A stretch of 64,000 nt of DNA, taken from contig NW_019028988.1 in NCBI RefSeq assembly GCF_002105155.1, forward strand, positions 372,001 to 436,000. The letters run 5' to 3'. Shown here piece by piece: positions 61,392-64,000 of this stretch (the first letter of the stretch is position 1; the number at the start of each line of letters is the position of its first letter). Made by a program: the position numbers and the translations under genes. The notes under the pieces are model-generated. The model did no database searches. It saw only the letters and a program-made list of their open reading frames with translations, and was not told the origin of the DNA. The stretch comes from Lobosporangium transversale. Its lineage: Eukaryota; Mortierellomycota; Mortierellomycetes; Mortierellales; Mortierellaceae.

Positions 61392-61426
<35 letters not shown>

Positions 61427-61678
61427 ACCAACAATAATAATAATGAAAAAGTTTTCATAACCACCACTAATTACACATCCATCTATCTTCCGGCCTCATA
61501 GGGCAAGTCTTTCTTGGCTTTGTTCCAGACATTGGCCCTTCAATATGGCATTGTATCATTGGGTCTATATCGAGCACCAGACCGTGAGCTTAACAATGCG
61601 CTGCCTTTTATATTTACAAATCCATTGCCTGGCATCCTACTCAAAGATACAGATATGATATATGTCCTCAAATCTTAG
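55714..61678 (+). CDS. BK/SLO-type potassium channel with two RCK domains (12 exons)
   Basis: Exons 55714-56237, 56337-56462, 56564-56596, 56666-56777, 56894-57108, 57220-57401, 57475-57905, 58002-58188, 58289-60672, 60748-60946, 61073-61389, 61502-61678; 1628 residues. After a Ser-rich N-terminus come the spans (IMMDLVVDVLFCVLYLVEVQ; PFLLSGAFLPKGQW; S4-like YVPYFLRSWSVISRLQRALS; KAKLIALVAYFIAIMYNAMA), the filter TASTVGYGDITPKS, and S6 VVMFFIIITLSIVPGLIAGV. RCK1 follows: YLVMIGNFQDVKRISDMLSG to GGVFIIPDRM. A long insertion holds an Asp run (59420-59480) before RCK2: DLSALKDHIVVCANAGEDLY and GFWMTPIFASGHVLASSLLD. This is the KCNMA1 layout: a potassium channel gated by voltage and/or ions. No calcium bowl is seen before FWMTPIFASG. 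Exon 3 is only 33 bases. Confidence 0.93.
59410..59485 (+). repeat. GAT/GAC triplet tract coding for poly-Asp
   Basis: Mixed GAT and GAC triplets encode about 22 acidic residues with one Asn in the cytoplasmic linker of the potassium channel. Confidence 0.9.
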
Positions 61679-61860
61679 ACTTGTACAAGCCAGCATTAAG
61701 CATGTAGATAATTTAACCCAAATGAGAATTGGTCATAAAGTTACACAAAAAACGGAGTAAACCACGCTTCTTAGAAGACGAACTTGTTTCTTTCAAAGCT
61801 TTAATAGGCTATAAACTATAAATCTCGGTTATTGCTAAAACTCACAAGAAGAAATCTTGC

Positions 61861-63475
61861 TTACTGCCGGTGCCCCATCCTCTGCTTCTTCCGATCTCGT
61901 CTCTCATCTGCAATTCGATCCCACTCTAGACGGTCCGGTGTTAGCGGGAAATCTGTATCCCAAAAGCCTGGTGGAGTCATGGGTGATTCATGATGGACAC
62001 GGTGCCTTGAGATTTGTTGGATCCGATCTTGCAGCCGCTCTTCTGCTGTCTTCTCCCATACCTCTTTCTCACCAGGGCGAGGTGCAGGTGTAAAAAATGT
62101 ATTGTATCCATCCGGAAGTGGTAATGGCCCAGTCAATTCGTAAAATCGACGACAACATGCGCAATCGTGTCCATGCATTTGTTTCCTCTTATCTTTTCGC
62201 CGCTCAGTGTAGTTATATATCCTTTGTGCAGAGCTGCCACTACCGCTGGAAGCTGCTTGCTTGTGATGCGCGTCCCTGTCTATGTGTGAAGCGTCATCTT
62301 CTGGCTCCCCCTCCCGTGGCAGGTCCAGCGGCTGCTCATTTTCCTTATCCGCATCGTCACCCACAGCCTTGGCCTTTTCGGAAGCCACACCATGCATCTC
62401 GTCATCAAGGTCAATGGCAATAGTCTCTACTGCCGCTTTGTCCATAGTGGACTGCTCTGGTGTCCGTTGAGCCCTTATCATTGCAGCTAAAGATAGCTGA
62501 TGTGTAGCTGATTTATCCTTTTTTGGCGTGATGCCATGCTGTTCTAGTGGCGTTGCTGGAACAAAAACCGTTCGTTTCTCTCTTGAACTGCTATTATGTG
62601 GATGGTGAGACATAGGAGTTTTTGCACGAGCACTGCTCTTCACTTTCGGAATGCGAAGGCTCCTTGTATTTGCTAAAACTTCATCCTCAGTATCCGCAGA
62701 GATTTCAACTCTATGGCCCTTTTTGGAGAGTTGAGGCGGTGGCTGTTCCTTAATCGTCTGCTCAGTCTTTATCGAAACATTCTGTTGTGGAATTGCTGTA
62801 GGTCTAGTAGATATTTTCAAAAAATCGGTATCAAACATTGGAGGCGATGAACGATCGGATTCAATATTGGGTAGCGACATGCTTGTTTTGTCTGTTGAGG
62901 CACGTCGTCTTTCATAAGAGTGATTCCCAATTGCCGTAGCTGATGCTTCTTGCTCTCTTATCGGTGATACCCGAGCGGCTGGTGTGACGCTGTTGTATTC
63001 TTTCTGTTCCCCACGAACAACATGGTTTTCGTGATTATAATCTTCACTATCGTCACTATCCTCAAGGTCGGAGTGGCATTGACGTTGACGAAGCGCAAGG
63101 TCGGAGGGGAAAGTCAGCGATAGGGGTTGCTCTTTATACGCAATCGACGTGTCATTATCGTCAGAATGTGTGGCATGCAACGGTGACTTTGATCCTCTTT
63201 GTCCAAGACTAGTACTTTCATGTGTGCTCGAGGTGTCTTCATCATCAAAAATCACATGAGGCTCCTCCATGGAGCCAGGACGATTTGCATGCGTAGATTC
63301 CCTTGAGGATTCGAGCCTTACAGAATATCTTGTGTTGAACTGGTTGAAAATTGTATTTCTTTGCGTTACTTCTTGTCTTTGTTGCGAGGTATCGCTGCCT
63401 TCAGTCACAAAATCGCTTCGCTCAGTATCCTTTGTTTTAGGGTGGGATGGCATCGGCCTTGATAATATTTGCCGA

Positions 63476-63553
<78 letters not shown>

Positions 63554-63864
63554 CTACTGCTCGGAGGTCTGGGGGTATCAAGCGTCATGTATCGAATTGC
63601 CTGTGGGGACATATGCTCCTTCATCCTACGCTGGTACTGTTCCCATAAAACCCTTTCTTTCCATTGTGTCCATTTAGCCTTATAGGCCTCAAGAATCACA
63701 GTTGAACGCTCACAACGCAGCTCCAATAATGTGACTCGATTTTCAGCATAGTCACAGCGAGCCTTCCATGCCTTAAGCTCTTCCTGACATCCACATACGC
63801 AATATGACTTTTTGGAGGAGTTTGAAGACTTGAGTGCGGATTTTAGAGGATTGCTAGACTTCAT
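61861..63864 (-). CDS. CTP1: Ctp1/CtIP/Sae2-like DNA-end-resection factor, start uncertain
   Basis: 667 residues from the first ATG; the frame stays open upstream to about 63985, so the true N-terminus may lie beyond the right edge. The N-terminal part is helical (LKAWKARCDYAENRVTLLEL, a likely oligomerising coiled coil) with a Cys pair (YCVCGCQEE). Then a polyglutamine tract of about 27 residues and a long disordered Ser/Thr-rich middle with many kinase-like sites. The C-terminus is diagnostic: KDKRKQMHGHDCACCRRFYE (CxxC), then QISRHRVHHESPMTPPGFWD, the RHR motif and PPGFWD of Sae2/Ctp1/CtIP, followed by TDFPLTPD. These factors activate Mre11-Rad50 to cut DNA ends for homologous repair; the TPP sites are probable CDK targets by analogy. 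Confidence 0.9.
63474..63552 (-). repeat. CAACAG repeat coding for polyglutamine
   Basis: About thirteen TTGCTG units on plus, so CAG/CAA alternate on the coding strand. They encode about 27 Gln in the Ctp1-like protein. Confidence 0.92.
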
Positions 63865-64000
63865 AGATCCTCCTGCTCCGGCTCCTTCACGACTAGAAGG
63901 GTCCGTGCTTTTGAATGAGTAATTGCCTTTGCTTAATGGAGGTAGACGTGGCTCATGTGAGTTCTTGGAAGGTGCCCTGGGTCATTTTTATCAATATGGA
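63865..64000 (-). other. Upstream open frame of the Ctp1-like gene at the window edge
   Basis: The minus-strand frame of the Ctp1-like protein continues without stop to about 63985 (…NSHEPRLPPLSKGNYSFKST), ending at a TGA. An AG acceptor-like CCCAG lies nearby, so an earlier exon may be cut off by the window. Confidence 0.5.

Noticed and set aside
63269-63685. Plus-strand poly-Cys or poly-Ala/Val open frames
   Set aside because: Shadows of the CAACAG polyglutamine tract on the minus strand.

Overview
The window is eukaryotic nuclear DNA from an intron-rich fungus. Genes are interrupted by short GT-AG introns that very often carry homopolymer T (or A) runs of 15-35 bases, 5' flanks are pyrimidine-rich, and the gene set is fungal: AMP deaminase, Ufd4-type HECT ligase, Stf2/Tma10-like protein, YAP-class bZIP factor, Ctp1/Sae2 factor. 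Together with a BK/SLO-type potassium channel, mucin-like one-span proteins and a Fanzor element this suggests an early-diverging filamentous fungus (Mucoromycota, perhaps Mortierellomycotina). The lineage is inference; nothing in the window proves it.

Layout. 1-4.3 kb is a dense housekeeping block: the 3' part of AMP deaminase, a U1-type zinc-finger protein, a FAM32A homologue and a four-exon Stf2/Tma10-like gene. 4.3-7.6 kb shows no supportable gene. 7.6-13 kb holds a mucin-like membrane protein, a short-chain dehydrogenase and a glutathione S-transferase. 13.3-20.1 kb is a ten-exon UFD4/TRIP12-type ubiquitin ligase on the minus strand, followed by a lineage-specific gene. 21.5-27.3 kb is an accessory stretch with a KEN-box gene, a dead Tc1/mariner transposase and two coding remnants. 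27.3-35 kb carries a small phospho-site-rich gene, a WIPI/Hsv2 beta-propeller, a second mucin-like protein, a PLP aminotransferase and RNA polymerase III subunit Rpc17/RPC9. 36-48 kb carries two low-complexity proteins, a bZIP factor, a dihydrofolate reductase with two large insertions and a short Cys-motif protein.

The most interesting locus is 49.97-53.20 kb. A Fanzor gene (eukaryotic TnpB homologue, the family of RNA-guided DNA nucleases) lies on the minus strand between two 65-bp terminal inverted repeats that match at 60 positions. Its stop codon is 8 bases from the inner edge of one repeat, where TnpB-type elements place their guide RNA, and there is no transposase between the repeats. 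RuvC motifs and the zinc ribbon are readable, but the frame is broken twice. Each break is repaired by one extra A in an A run, so decay, assembly error and -1 frameshifting all remain possible. Next to it lies a duplicated ~95-bp repeat with palindromic ends, perhaps another element's terminus.

The right end holds a four-span membrane protein, a twelve-exon BK-like potassium channel with an intact TVGYGD filter but no calcium bowl at the usual place, and a Ctp1/CtIP/Sae2-like DNA-end-resection factor with a polyglutamine tract whose 5' end may leave the window.
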